Shown here piece by piece: positions 23,205-35,900 of a DNA stretch of 64,000 nt. Location of the stretch: contig NC_003282.8 of NCBI RefSeq assembly GCF_000002985.6, positions 13,454,001 to 13,518,000 on the forward strand. The letters are read 5' to 3'. The notes beneath the pieces were generated by a model. That model was given only the letters and a program-made list of their open reading frames with translations. It ran no database searches and had not been told where the DNA came from. Each line of letters opens with the position of its first letter. The first letter of the stretch is position 1. The translations under genes were made by a program, and so were the position numbers. Origin of the DNA: Caenorhabditis elegans (taxonomy: Eukaryota > Nematoda > Chromadorea > Rhabditida > Rhabditidae).

Positions 23205-23690
23205 TATATCAGGGCTGCACGTGGTGCCAGAGTGTCTCATGTCGAGTTGATCTACTTAGATCTACAAAAAATGCGGGAGAAGAGACGCAGAGTTCTCAAC
23301 TGATTTCGCATGGTTAAGAACGTGCTGACGTCACATATTTTAGCCTAAAAATTCCCGCATTTTTTGTAGATCAAACCGTGATGGGACAGTCTGGTACCCT
23401 GTGGGGCTGCCGTTAAGTGGATCAAAACGTTTCAAAAAAGTGTTTAAAATTCGCTAATTTTTAGTCGTAAGAGGGCAAAAATTCTATTACAGGAACACGA
23501 AATTCTCACGTGGTGTCAAAATGTCCCATTTTGGTTTGATCTTCGAAAAATGCGGGAGAAGAGACGCAGACTTTTCAACTGATTTCGCATAATTAAGAGT
23601 GTGCTGTCGTCACATTTCTCTGGGAGAAAAATTCCCGCATTTTTTGTAGATCAAACCAAAATGGGACAGCTTGACATCATGTGGATTCTG
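23205..23690. repeat. Two tandem copies of a TGTCCCATT/TTTGATCTAC foldback
   Basis: Copies at 23205-23400 and 23495-23690. Each has CACGTGGTG, GTTTGATCTAC and AAAAATGCGGGA on one arm, GTTAAGAACGTG in the middle and the inverse on the other arm. Further copies: about 28708-28905, 37830-38035, 47315-47500, 50775-50945, and a shortened one at 51098-51215. Confidence 0.9.
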
Positions 23691-23982
23691 AGAATGCGTA
23701 TTGTGCAACATATCTGACGCGCAAAATATCTCGTAGCGAAAACTACAGTAATTATTAAAATGACTACTGTAGCGCGAGTGTCGGTTTACAGGCTCAATTT
23801 TTGAAATGAAAGCCCGTAAATCGGCACAAGCGCTACAGTAGTCATTTAAAGAATTACTGTAGTTAGATAATTTGCGCGTCAAATATATTGCATAATACGC
23901 ATTCTCCGAATTTTGTGTACGCGTAATAATGTTTTTGTTTTTGTTTTTTGTCGAAACTTTTTTAGCGACCTTCATAATAATT

Positions 23983-26900
23983 TTAAGCATACTTTTTGAT
24001 CAATGCATCCAACGAGTATTTTCTTTCAAAGAAATCTGCCAACGTCGTTTCAGCCATCACAGATGCCAGAATCTGCTCCAAATTCACTCTCCACTCGTCA
24101 TCAGCCATACTGAAACTACAAAACGTTCATCGATTATCGATTAAACAATTCCCCTACCACGTCTGCATATCTCCGATTCGTTTTCTCTGAACCTCAATCG
24201 GATCAATCTTCCGATCCTCTTCAAATTCTTCATCTCCATCTTCTACATGCTTCAGAGTTTCATCCAGATCTTGCATTGCATCAGCTATTTGAGCTTCTAG
24301 TTTTGCCTGTAATTCTCGATGAGTTTCTCCGAGTTGTAGAAGAAGAGTTCCAGTGACTGCTAGAGAATGGAATACTGATTGTTCAGTTTCTTTTCCACTT
24401 AGCATATCGTAGAATGTCTTCCAAAGTTGTATGAATTGTATCTGACTCATCACTGGAAGCATCTTCATTTCAAGTTTTGTTGAACTAGAATCAGGCGATG
24501 ATAGTGCTTTTGCTCTCAGTTGCTTCATTTTTTCAATCGATTCGTCGACCACAGAGTACGATTCTGTAAACATTTGAATTCAGAGAATTATCAACTTTAT
24601 TTTTGAATTTAAAGGTGGACTAACGGTTTGGACGATCTTGAACGTATACACCCAAAAAAATTCAAATTTCTTCAAAAAATTTTGGCGGGAATTCAAATTT
24701 TCTCAAAAAATTTTGGCGGGAATTCAAATTTCTTCAAAAAATTTTGGCGGGAATTCAAATTTTCTCAAAAAATTTTGGCGGGAATTCAAATTTCTTCACA
24801 AAATTTTGGCGGGAATCCGAATTTCTTCAAAAAATTTTGGCGGGAATTCAAATTTATTTAAAAAATTTAAGCCAAAAATTCAAATTTTTCGACAAATTTC
24901 TTGGTTATTTGAAATTTTTTGGCTGAAAACTGACTGAATTCCAAATAAAAAAAACCAATTTTTAATGATTTTTTGGCCTTTTCAGAGGTTTTTCATCAAT
25001 TTTTCGACGAATTTTTTGGTTTTTAGAGTATTTTTATTTGAAAATTATTCAATGAGCTGAATTTCAGATAAAAATTGGAATTCTAGTGACTTTTAGTGGG
25101 GTTTTCGCAATTTTCAGGCACTTGTATGATGGGAAAAACTGATTTTTTTGAATTTTTGCTGAAATTTGCCAATTTTCTGTAATTGTGCGATTTTCGTAAT
25201 GATACTTCTCAAAAAATTTAAAAAAATTTTATGGCGGTTCAATTTTTCAAAAATTCGAGATTTTCGCCAAAATCAATGTACTTTTTTTGATATTTCGAAC
25301 CACCATAAAAAGTTTTTTTAAAATTTTTTGAGAAGTCTCATTACGAAAATCGCAAAATTACAGAAAATTGGCACTTTTTTTCGAAAATTTCAGCAAAAAT
25401 TCAAAAAATTCAGCTTTTCCCATCATATTCCGATTTTTATCTGAAACTCAGCTGAAAAATTCCTAAAATTGGAAAAATCACTGAAAAACCTCTGAAAAGC
25501 CATAAAATCATTAAAAATTTAATTTTTATCTGAAATTCAGTCAGTTTTCAGCCAAAAATACTCAAAAAACCAAGACATTTGTGTGTATACGTTCAAAATC
25601 GTCCGAACCGATAGTCCTCATTTAAAGGTTAGTCGAAATGAATTCTAACCCTCACTAGCGACATCAGCAACTTGAATTCGATCTACATCAGTTTCTGAAG
25701 GACACGATCCGATTGATTTGGAAGCGATCAGATCGATCAGAGATTCGGCGTCAGAAGCTCGTTCTTCCATGTTTGCATGGATCATTACAGCGCTGGAAGT
25801 GCTGCATCTTGTCTGAAATTTAGAAATTTCAATTTAGAATAGGATATAGGTTGAAAAATCGATTTAAAGGTGGTCTAGTCGATTTTTAAAAATTGCTTTA
25901 TTAGACTCGAAATTATCTAAAAACCCCGCCGAATTTCATGCTGAAACTTGAAAACTTCATAAAAAAAAAGTTATGACGGCTCAAAAAATGGCCTAAAATT
26001 AGTTAAAATTTGAAATTTGACCGACTTGTCAAGCGGCTGGAAACTAATTTTTTGAAATCTCCATCTAATTTTGAGTATATAATTTAATTATCTTGCGTTT
26101 TCAACTTGATTAAGGGATTTTAAAGTCGATGGACGAAGAGGTTTTGAATTTTTTTCACCAAATCTCGCCGTCCATCGACTTTAAAATACCTAAATCGAGT
26201 TGAAAACGCAAGATAATTAAATTGTATACTCAAAATTAGATGGAGATTTCAAAAAATAGTCTGCAGCCGCTTGACAAGTCGGTCAAATTTCAAATTTTAA
26301 CTAATTTTTGGCCATTTTTCGAGCCGTCGTAACTTTTTTTTTAGAAGTTTTCAAGAAGTTTCATTATGAAATTCGGTGTTTTCGATCACACCATCTTTAA
26401 AAATGCTTTACAAAACTCACCCTCAGCGAATCAGCCAAATTTTGATCCGACTCTTTCCTTGGTATATCCACTGAATTCGACCGTCTCTCTTGCAACTGAG
26501 CCTGTGTTCTTTTCGGTGTTCCAAGAAGATCCGTAGCTTCAATCGCAAGCTCCGGCTCTCCATCCTTTCGTTCAGGAGAGCTCTCTTCACTAGAATCAAG
26601 CCCATCCAGATCGGACATGTTGAAGGCTGGTGGTAGATGACATTTATAGAAAAGTGCAAGTTTTTCTGTAGCCTCTCCGCGAAGTAGAATCGAAAGATTA
26701 ATTGCAAGATCACGGAATGTGAGAAGTCCGTTGTCGGAAATATCGAGAAGACGGAAGACTCGAATGATAAAAATGTTGGTCACTGGCCAAGGTAGAAGAC
26801 GTGGAAATACTTCAGAGAATAGATCATAGTCCAATCTGAAATGAAAATGTTGAAAATTGGTATGAAAAAATTGAGAATGATTTGAAGAATGGTTAATTTT

Positions 26901-29900
26901 CGATTTTTCGTTACCTTTTTTAAGAATCGAAAAATTAAAAAGTGTTGCTTTTTTGATTTGCCATAATCGAAAAATTTGATTTTTTCAACTTCAGGAAATA
27001 ATCGAAAAACCGACACCATTAATTGGGAAGCAAGTTTTCCTTATTAATTTTTTTGTCGACAAATTCGGCAAATCGGCAAATTTTCTTCTTGCCGATTTGC
27101 CGGAAAATTTCAATTCCGGCAAATTGACGGTTTTCCGGGAATTTTCAATTCCGGCATTTTGCCGATTTGACGGAAAATTTCATTTCCGGCAATGTGCCGA
27201 TTTGCCGGAAATTCTCAATTCCGGCAATTTGCCGATTTGCCGGAAATTCTCAATTCTGGCGATTTGCCGGAAATTCTCAATTCTGGCAATTTGCCGATTT
27301 GACGGAAATTCTCAATACCGGCAAATTGTCGATTTGCCGAAAATGTTCACTCCCGGCAATATTCCGAATTGCCGGAAATGTGCAAAACCGCAATTTTTCG
27401 GCAATTGCCGTTTTTCCGGCAAAGTCGGCAAATCGGCAAATTGCCGGAAATTCAAATTCCGACAATTTGCCGAATTGCCGAAAATTTTCAATTCCGGTAA
27501 TTTGCCGATTTGCCGAAAATTTTCAATTCCGTCTATTTGCCGATTTGCCGGAAATTCTCAATTCCGGCAATGTGCCGATTTGCCGGAAATTCTCAATTCT
27601 GGCGATTTGCCGATTTGCCGATTTGACGGAAATTCTCAATACCGGCAATTTGCCGATTTGCCGAAAATTTTCACTTCCGGCAATATTCCGAATTGCCGGA
27701 AATGTTCAGTTCCGGCAAATTGCCGATTTGCCGGAAAAAATTGGGTGCCGCCCACCCCTGAATTAAAGATTATACTCCTGCTATAACGATTTTAAGCAAA
27801 ATTTTATAAAAACCTTTAAAAAATCTCGAAATTTGAACATTTGTGTCTCCTCGAGGAGTACACGAGCTGCGTAAATCTACACAAGACTGTGTTTCGGGAA
27901 GCCGATCGATTTTATTCATAAAATTGTAAAAATTGCAAATCCCTACCTATACTGTGACTGTGCACACGGATCAGGCCTCGGTCGTTCTGTGACAGCCGCC
28001 ATTTTTCCTCTCGCTGATACACCGAGTCGATGCCTCCATGATAGTAGATGTTCTTCCTGAATGACGTTGATAGGATGAAAGTTCACGAGATCGGAGATAA
28101 CATTGATATATATTTATACATATCTACACCTATTGTCTTTTAACAAAACCTGACGATGCGAGAATAAGCCTTTTCATTCTCTTTCTGTATCCATTTCATT
28201 TATATCACCTCTCACCCATGTGTCTCCCAACTTTCAAACATTTCCCTAATGAATGAACATTCTAACGACACGTCGGGAAAAAAGCATTTCATCTTAATAT
28301 AACCGTTCATCTTTTCCTCTTTTCTTTGCTTTTTTCTCAAAGGTTTTTCCATTGAGATATATATATATATATATATAACGTAATGTCCAGTTATATGGAT
28401 TTCCTTCGTTAGCTTCTCCTCACTTCTTATCATCGTAATCCACCGCATCACTTCTTTGTCTATTTAAACATTCCCAGATCTTCAGATTAAATGTGGAGTA
28501 GTGTAATTATGGAAATATTTTTAAATAACTTTAAATTTGCCCATGATTCCGAATATGTATGTGAAAAAAATCACAAAAATCCCCATGATTTTATATTTCA
28601 TCTTAAAATCGTGAATTTAGTTTGCGCCCAAATGAGACTTTTCAAATGGCGAATTTTCGGGCCAGATACGTCATGTGTCGATTTACGAGATTTTCAAATA
28701 TTTATTCCATGCACGTGGTGTTAGAGTGTCTCAGTTCGGCTTGATCTAAGTTGATCTACAAAAGTGCGGGAGAAGAGACGCACAGTTCTCAACTGATTTC
28801 GCATGGTTAAGAACGTGTAGACGTCACTTTTTTTTTGGGCGAAAAATTCCCGAATTTTTTGTAGATCAAACCGTAATGGGACAGCCAGGCAACACGTGCC
28901 TATGCCGATTTCAGTTTTTTCAACGAGTCTCTCTCATTTTCGTCGGTTTTTTTTTGAAAATGTGGTTTTTGGGTCAATTGAGAACGTTTTTTTTTATCAT
29001 AAAACCCGTAAAATTATATATTTTTAGATCCCCACTTACGAACAAAGTGACTGACTTTAGAAAGTTTAACAAATTGAACGATAATAAAAAATTCAATTGA
29101 AAGCCCCGAAAAACCCATAAAAAATAACCGACAAAAATGAGAGGAACTCGCTGAACATCTGAAATCGGCAGGAAATAATGATCTACAAATCTCGTAAATA
29201 CACACAGATCTCGTAAATCGACACATGGCGTCTCTGGCGCGAAAATTCGGTGTTTGAAAAAGCAAATCGAATAAAATTCGTGACTTCAAGCTGAATTTTT
29301 TCACATAAAAATTCGGAAAATAGAATCACGATTTCGGCTTCCCACACCCTCCTAAAAGCTTTCCATTAGCCAAAATCCACCCTTCTCTCTCTCTCCAGAA
29401 AAAGTACATCTGCTTATCAAGACAAGGTATCGAGAAACAAAAAAAACGAGTGCAGCAGTGTCTCATCCGGACCGTACTGTGTGTATCTCATCGTCTCCAC
29501 ACTTTCACTACGCGTGACCCGCATTTTCTACAGTGGCCTTCGAACAATGCATCATTTTATTCACTCGGTTCTTGTCGTGATGTTCCTCAACTCATTCGTC
29601 CTATTTGTTGCGGCGTGTATGAAGACGATTCCAACTGAGGCGGCGAGTATTTCTGCACAGTTGGACAACGTTCCGTTACGAAGAATGCCAGTGCTGAATG
29701 CACAAGATGACTATTCGTCTCATATCCAACAATTCCGTCAGGCTAAAACGTTCCCGTCACCACAGCCTACTGAACCACTGGCAACGGTGGATTCGGCAGC
29801 TGCATCGGCAGCTTCAGCTTCAACTACAGACAAGACTGTTGACCCGCCAAGAATATCCAACAGAGAACCGTCTCATGCTAAGACTTTCGCGGTGAAAACA

Positions 29901-32900
29901 GACACAAGGAGTGAAAAATCCAAAATTGAAGAGAAGACAAGCCGAGACGAAGGGAGCAATAATGTGCACAATGATCGCGATTTGTTCGAAGCACTTCAAG
30001 TTGAGAAACCAGGTAAGATCTTTTCAACGTGTATACCAGAAAATCTCCGATTTCGCCAAATTTATTTAGTCTATGTAAGAAAGCAAGCTAATTTAGCTCA
30101 AGTTGATCGAATTAGCTGCCAGACGACTTTTTCCTATTTGGCTAATTTACTGTAGACGATTTTGGTGAATGTTGGCCGCATTTTTGGAACAAAACTACAT
30201 TATTGACGAAATTTTGCCGAAAATTCTTCAAAATCCAACAAAAAAAATTCCAGACATTTGTGGCTCTTGTCCGCCAATTTGGATGAAAAACACTGCAGAA
30301 ATGAAGGATATCTGTTCGAATCACGAGTCCGTCTCCGCGTTCTTTTCTATGACAATGGACAGGAGAGATGCACAGAATGTGGTGGATAGTAGTGATGTGA
30401 AGGAATGCACAAGGACAATTGTATGCTCAGAGCCTCATATGCTTGTTAAGTGAGTTTTTTGAGAAGAATAGTAAGACAAAAAGTGAAATGGAGTACTGTA
30501 ACTGGGAGACATTTTTCCATTCGATTTTTTTCAAAATCGATGAATATTTGCTCTGACAAGCAATATAGAGCGAATCCGTTTCTTTTTTTTTAGAGGAGAA
30601 AAAAATGTATTTTTTTTCTCAAAAATTTATGTTTTTTCTCATCGAGAATAAAAATAATTCGTTTTATCTGAATACCAAAAAATCAGAAAAAAATGTTTAG
30701 AAAAATTTTTAAAAGTTTAAAAGTAGTTTTTTTTTAAATAAAATTGCGTTTATTACATGAACACGAAAAATTCTGAAAATGCGTATTGTGCAACATATTT
30801 GACGCGCAAAATAGCTCGCAGCGAAAACTACAGTAATTCTTTAGAAGGCTACTGTACGTGTCGATTTACGGAACACTAAAGAATTTTAGTTCGAAATTCA
30901 AGCCCGTAAATCGACACTCGCGCTACAGTAGTCATTTTAATAATTACTGTAGTTTTCGCTACGAGATATTTTGCGCGTCAAATATATTGCACAATACGCA
31001 TTTTCAGAATTTTTCGTGTTCCTGTAATAAACACAATTTTATAAATTAAAAAAAAACAACTACTTTTTAACTTTAAAAAATTTTCTAAACATTTTTTTCC
31101 TGATTTTTCGGTTTTTCGAAAAATCAGCATTATAAAATTAATTCAGTCGTTATAAAAAATACCATTAAAAAATTAATTTTGGAAAATATTAGATAATTCC
31201 AGATTTTTCAGAAAATTATTGAACCCCTACTCCATCTATAAATAAATTTCCAGATGGCACGAATCCGAACTCTGCGACGTACATGCTCCATCAACCGGAT
31301 CTCTGATTTCTGATATTTCGAATACTTTCATTTACAAGTGCAATGGAACCCAATGGACATTACACGGTTTCCCACTTTCCAGTGTTGTTTGTGCAGTTGG
31401 AGCGAGCTAACTAGGCCACTTTCAACGTCGTAAAATCATCATTCCCACCACACCATTTTCGGGTTAATCTCCTTCCGTTTCTCATTTTTAATGAAAAAAA
31501 ATTGTTTTTTTTTCTAATTCTTTTACCTTCACAACATTATACAACGCTTCAAGTTCTTCATTCGTAAATCGGCAATCTTTTCCAATACTCTTGATAATAC
31601 TTCTCATCTGATTGTCTTCCAAATTTTGGACTACTTTTAGACGATTTTTTAGGCGAAGAGTTTCGATATTCTCATTCGTGAAGCAGTATCCAAAGTTTTG
31701 ATATGAATTCGCCAGAAGGTCACCGATGGGAATCTAAATTAGAATATTGAATACTGAGTTTAAAAAAAGTGGATTGGAAGTTGTAAAATCACATGGAGGA
31801 TTATCGATAAAATTAAAAATACTTTTTGTTTTTTTTTGCTGGTATTTTATTATTAAAAAATTGTTAGCTCCGGTATATTTTTTTGAAGAAAATCAATATT
31901 CTTCCCCGGATTTTTGTGATTTCAAACATTCTTTTTTTTTTTGAAAATTATAAGATATAAATATATTTTTTGAGGAGCATTTCTTTCATTAAATTATAAA
32001 TACTTATTTTTGTAGATATATAAATAGTAATCGGGGAGTTTTCGTACATTTTTGTAATTTTTGAAAACTATTTTTCTATTTTCTATTTCTCGGAAAAATT
32101 AAATTTTTTGTTAGTCTAGTCTCTTTTTCTTTTTTTTTTGGTAAATTTGGCAAAAATGAAATATTTTAGACTTTTTTGTAATTAAATTTTTTTTTTTTTC
32201 AATTTTCAAAAAGAGATCGAATTGATAATTTTCCGTTTTTCTAAAAACCATCAAAATTTGCAAAAAAAATTCAGAGAAGTGAGTTGTTTTAGCGGAAATT
32301 ATAATAATTTTTGTTTTAATTTTGTTATATTTTTAAAAACGATTTTTAATGATTTCAAAATCATTAAAATTTTTTGATTTGGAAAAAAAATTTAGTTTTT
32401 GGAATGTTGCTCTTTTTTTCTGTTTTTCTAGTTAGTAATTTGCAAAAATACAACGATGTTTTTGTAATTAAAATACTTATCATGTAAAATTGAAATTTTC
32501 AGATTTTAAAAATATTCAGTAAGAAAGTTATAGAAAATTCGAGACTTTTAAAAAAGAAATTGAAATTTTTTGAAATTAAAAATTCGAAAAATCGAAAAAA
32601 CCAATTTTCGCAACACCAGAAAACAGTTTTCCAGGCATGTGAATTATCTATTAGAAGAAAATTTAGAAAACATTTTTTAATAGTTTTTTTTCTGAAGAAA
32701 TCCTATTTCTAATTTTTATTTCGAAATTTCAGGCTAAAAATATTACCTTTGGAAACGTTCGAGTAATATCTGTGCCCATAAAATTGATCATAGTCGATGC
32801 AGCCTCTTCCAAATCCGAAAGAATTGTTGTTCCAAGTTGTACAGTCGATGGTTTTCTCTCAACTACAGTATCCCCTTCGTAAATGCTTTCAGTATATTTT

Positions 32901-35900
32901 GCAAGGCTCATCAGAATTTCTCCGTCATCTCTCGATTCACAAATGAGCTTCTCGTTCTCTTTTAACATTTCCAGTGCCACTTGGAACATTAACTGAAATT
33001 TTGAAAAATATTAAACTTAATTTTAAAATGGGAATTTTTCTTTTAAAATTAAAAAAAAATTATAAATTTCAGAAATACCACTAGATAAAACAAAAAAAAT
33101 CAAGCAAGAATGAAAAATCCAAATTTTAAAATCGAAATTTTTACAATTTGGCTGAATTCTGAGGCACCACGTTTTCAACATCTAGTCAGAGACAAGATCT
33201 ACGAAAAGAAGATCTACGAAAAGAAGATCTACGAAAATAATATATACCAAAACAAGATCTACGAAAAAAAAGATCTACGAAAAGAAGATCCACGAAAAGA
33301 AGATCTACCAGAACAAGTTCTACGAAAAGAAGATCTACCAAAAGAAAATCTACGTTTTCAGGATCTGGCACCGTGCCAACTGCGGTTTTCGCAGTTTTCT
33401 CGAAGAAAATCGAAACAACGATGCTCCGATATTACGCATTGCGCGTTGTTTATTGTTCAGAAAAGCTTTTTTTGAAATAAAAACTTCTGGAAAACGATAA
33501 ACAACGCGCAATGCGTAATATCGGAGCATCGTTGTTTCGATTTTCTTCGAGAAAACTGCGAAAACCGCAGTTGGCACGGTGCCAGATCCTGAAAACGTAG
33601 ATCTTCTTTCGTAGATCTTTTTTTCGTAAATCCTGTTTTGGTAAATCTTCTTTTCGTAGATCTTGTTTCCGACTACATCTTGAAAACGTGGTGCCTCGAA
33701 ATTTGCTCAATTTCGGCTAAATCCCCTTCAAAACGAGATGCCACGCCTACTTCAAAACCAATCAGCGACTTTGAGCACCGCCCATTTCTTCTGATTGGTG
33801 GGGAAAGTGGGCGGAGCGAGTCGCTAATTGGAGGAAATTTAGCCAATATTGAAAATTCGCGGTTTCTTTGTGATTTTTCTAAAGTTGACACTATTATGCT
33901 CAAGCTTATCCCACCCTAGCTCCTTCGAAAAAGAACAAATCAAGAATCCGAACTGCTGCATCGAATTTAATTGCCGACAGGAAAACTGTAAGGAACCAGG
34001 AGAGAGCAACCATATCGTCTAGCCCAAGTCGTGTTAACTGAGCTCCAACAGTTGGTAGAAGCCGCTCAACAAGCTCCGAGAATACGCCTTGATCTACCAG
34101 TGCTCCGACGACTTTTGTATTATAGTAATCCGGAAGAAGACGTTCACAAACAGCGACTAAAAGCCAAAAAGCTTCTTCTTCCTTAGTAAAAAGTAAAAGT
34201 ACAGATCCGACTATATTCATCGCTTGACAATAACCAATATTCGGATTCCGGAACGCATAAGCTGTCAAAATTCGCCGAAGAGCATCAATTCCAGGCCCTT
34301 GCTGAAAAGCAGGATGCTCCGGAAGACTTCTGTGTAAATCTCGTTCGATTTCCTCAAGTGCAACACTATAGACTCCTTGGTTCTTATGGAGCAACTCTCG
34401 GTAGTAACCTGGATTCAGAGCCATTTCCGCAGCGGCTCCAGAGCAAACCATCCAGATTTGACCGCGGAGCTGTAGGGGGACACCTTCGAGTAGAAGACGA
34501 TGAAGTTCAACTGTTCTGTACATACAAACACCGGTTCCGTATTCTTGAAGATACTTATTCCATTTTTCACGGCATTTGTCAGAAGCATCAGCTCCGAATG
34601 GATATTTCTCGATTAGTGGGCAGTCCCAGATGAGCTTGTCGAATGAAGAACTTGAAGATGAAGTTGACTGAAATTAAAATTAAAATTAAAATTAAAGTTG
34701 AAATATTGTGAAAAGATAAAGACTGGAAGATGTGGGTTCGCAAGTCTGCGGCGCGGTTTTTTAATTTTTTGGTATTTTTATACCTTTGGCGTAATCGAAG
34801 AAATTCCGACTTTTTGGATTTTTAAAAAAAGAGATAATCGAAATATCGAACATTTCAGATTTTTAGTTTATTTTTTGCTCTTTTTTTTGGAAAATATAAA
34901 ATTCAAAAATTCAAACAACCGAATTTTTTTTTTGAAAACATCGACACTTGATTTTTAAATTCAAGGGTATTATGGAAAAACTGTATTTTGGTGGTTTTTC
35001 AATAGGAAATGAAAAAAAAATATAGAAAAAAGGGAAAGAGAGGAAGAAACTTCAAATTTATTTTTAAAAAAGGTGATTTTAATTCAAAAAAAGAACTTGA
35101 ATTTAGCAACATGAAAAGAAATTGAATAATTTGAAAAATCATGAAAATTTGGTAAAGAACATGAAACTTAAATCAATTTTTTAATATTTTTTTTTCGTTC
35201 AAAAAATATTTAAAATTCATATTTTCAATAAGATTTCCGTGTTTTTTATTTGAAAAATATTCAGCTTTTGTCATAAATTTTATGTAAATACTTACCAGTA
35301 GTATATTTTTCTTTTATTTTTCGAAAAAAAAAATATTTTTTTAATAAAAAGTATGAAAAACCCTAATTTGGATCAAAAAAATAATAAAAACCGCGCCGCA
35401 GGGTTGCAAAACTACGCTCCTCCTATTTTTATTTAGCGATTTTGACTTGCAAAATTCTGTTTCTACATTAAAAAAGAACCCTTACACTCCGGCCTCTTTC
35501 CGAATCAGCCTTCGCCTTCTCCATAGTTCGTTCAATTTTTCCACGTTCCAAAAATACAGTAATCTTCGACAAAACACGATCACGATCCGGTACTGCTGAG
35601 AATATTACTGTAGCATCATTTCGTAAACATAGAAGAATTCCTTGAGTTGTTTGACTTGAAGATACTGGAGAACATTCTTCAATTGATGTCACCTCGATTA
35701 GTGGAACTACAATTGAAACTAATCGCTCTGTCTGAAATAAAGTAGTGGTTTAATGGTAAAGAGTACCAGAAAACCCCATCAAATGTAAACTTACTCGGCT
35801 TGCAAAACAAACAAAATTCGCCGAAACGAACAATTTTCCAGGTACATGACGTCTATCATAGGGAGTGAATAGTCGACATTGTGTATCTCCATCGAGCTTC

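Noticed and set aside
28212..28451. 79-aa minus-strand ORF in a tbc-9 intron
   Set aside because: Runs through an AT microsatellite (YIYIYIYI), has no splice context and no recognisable domain.
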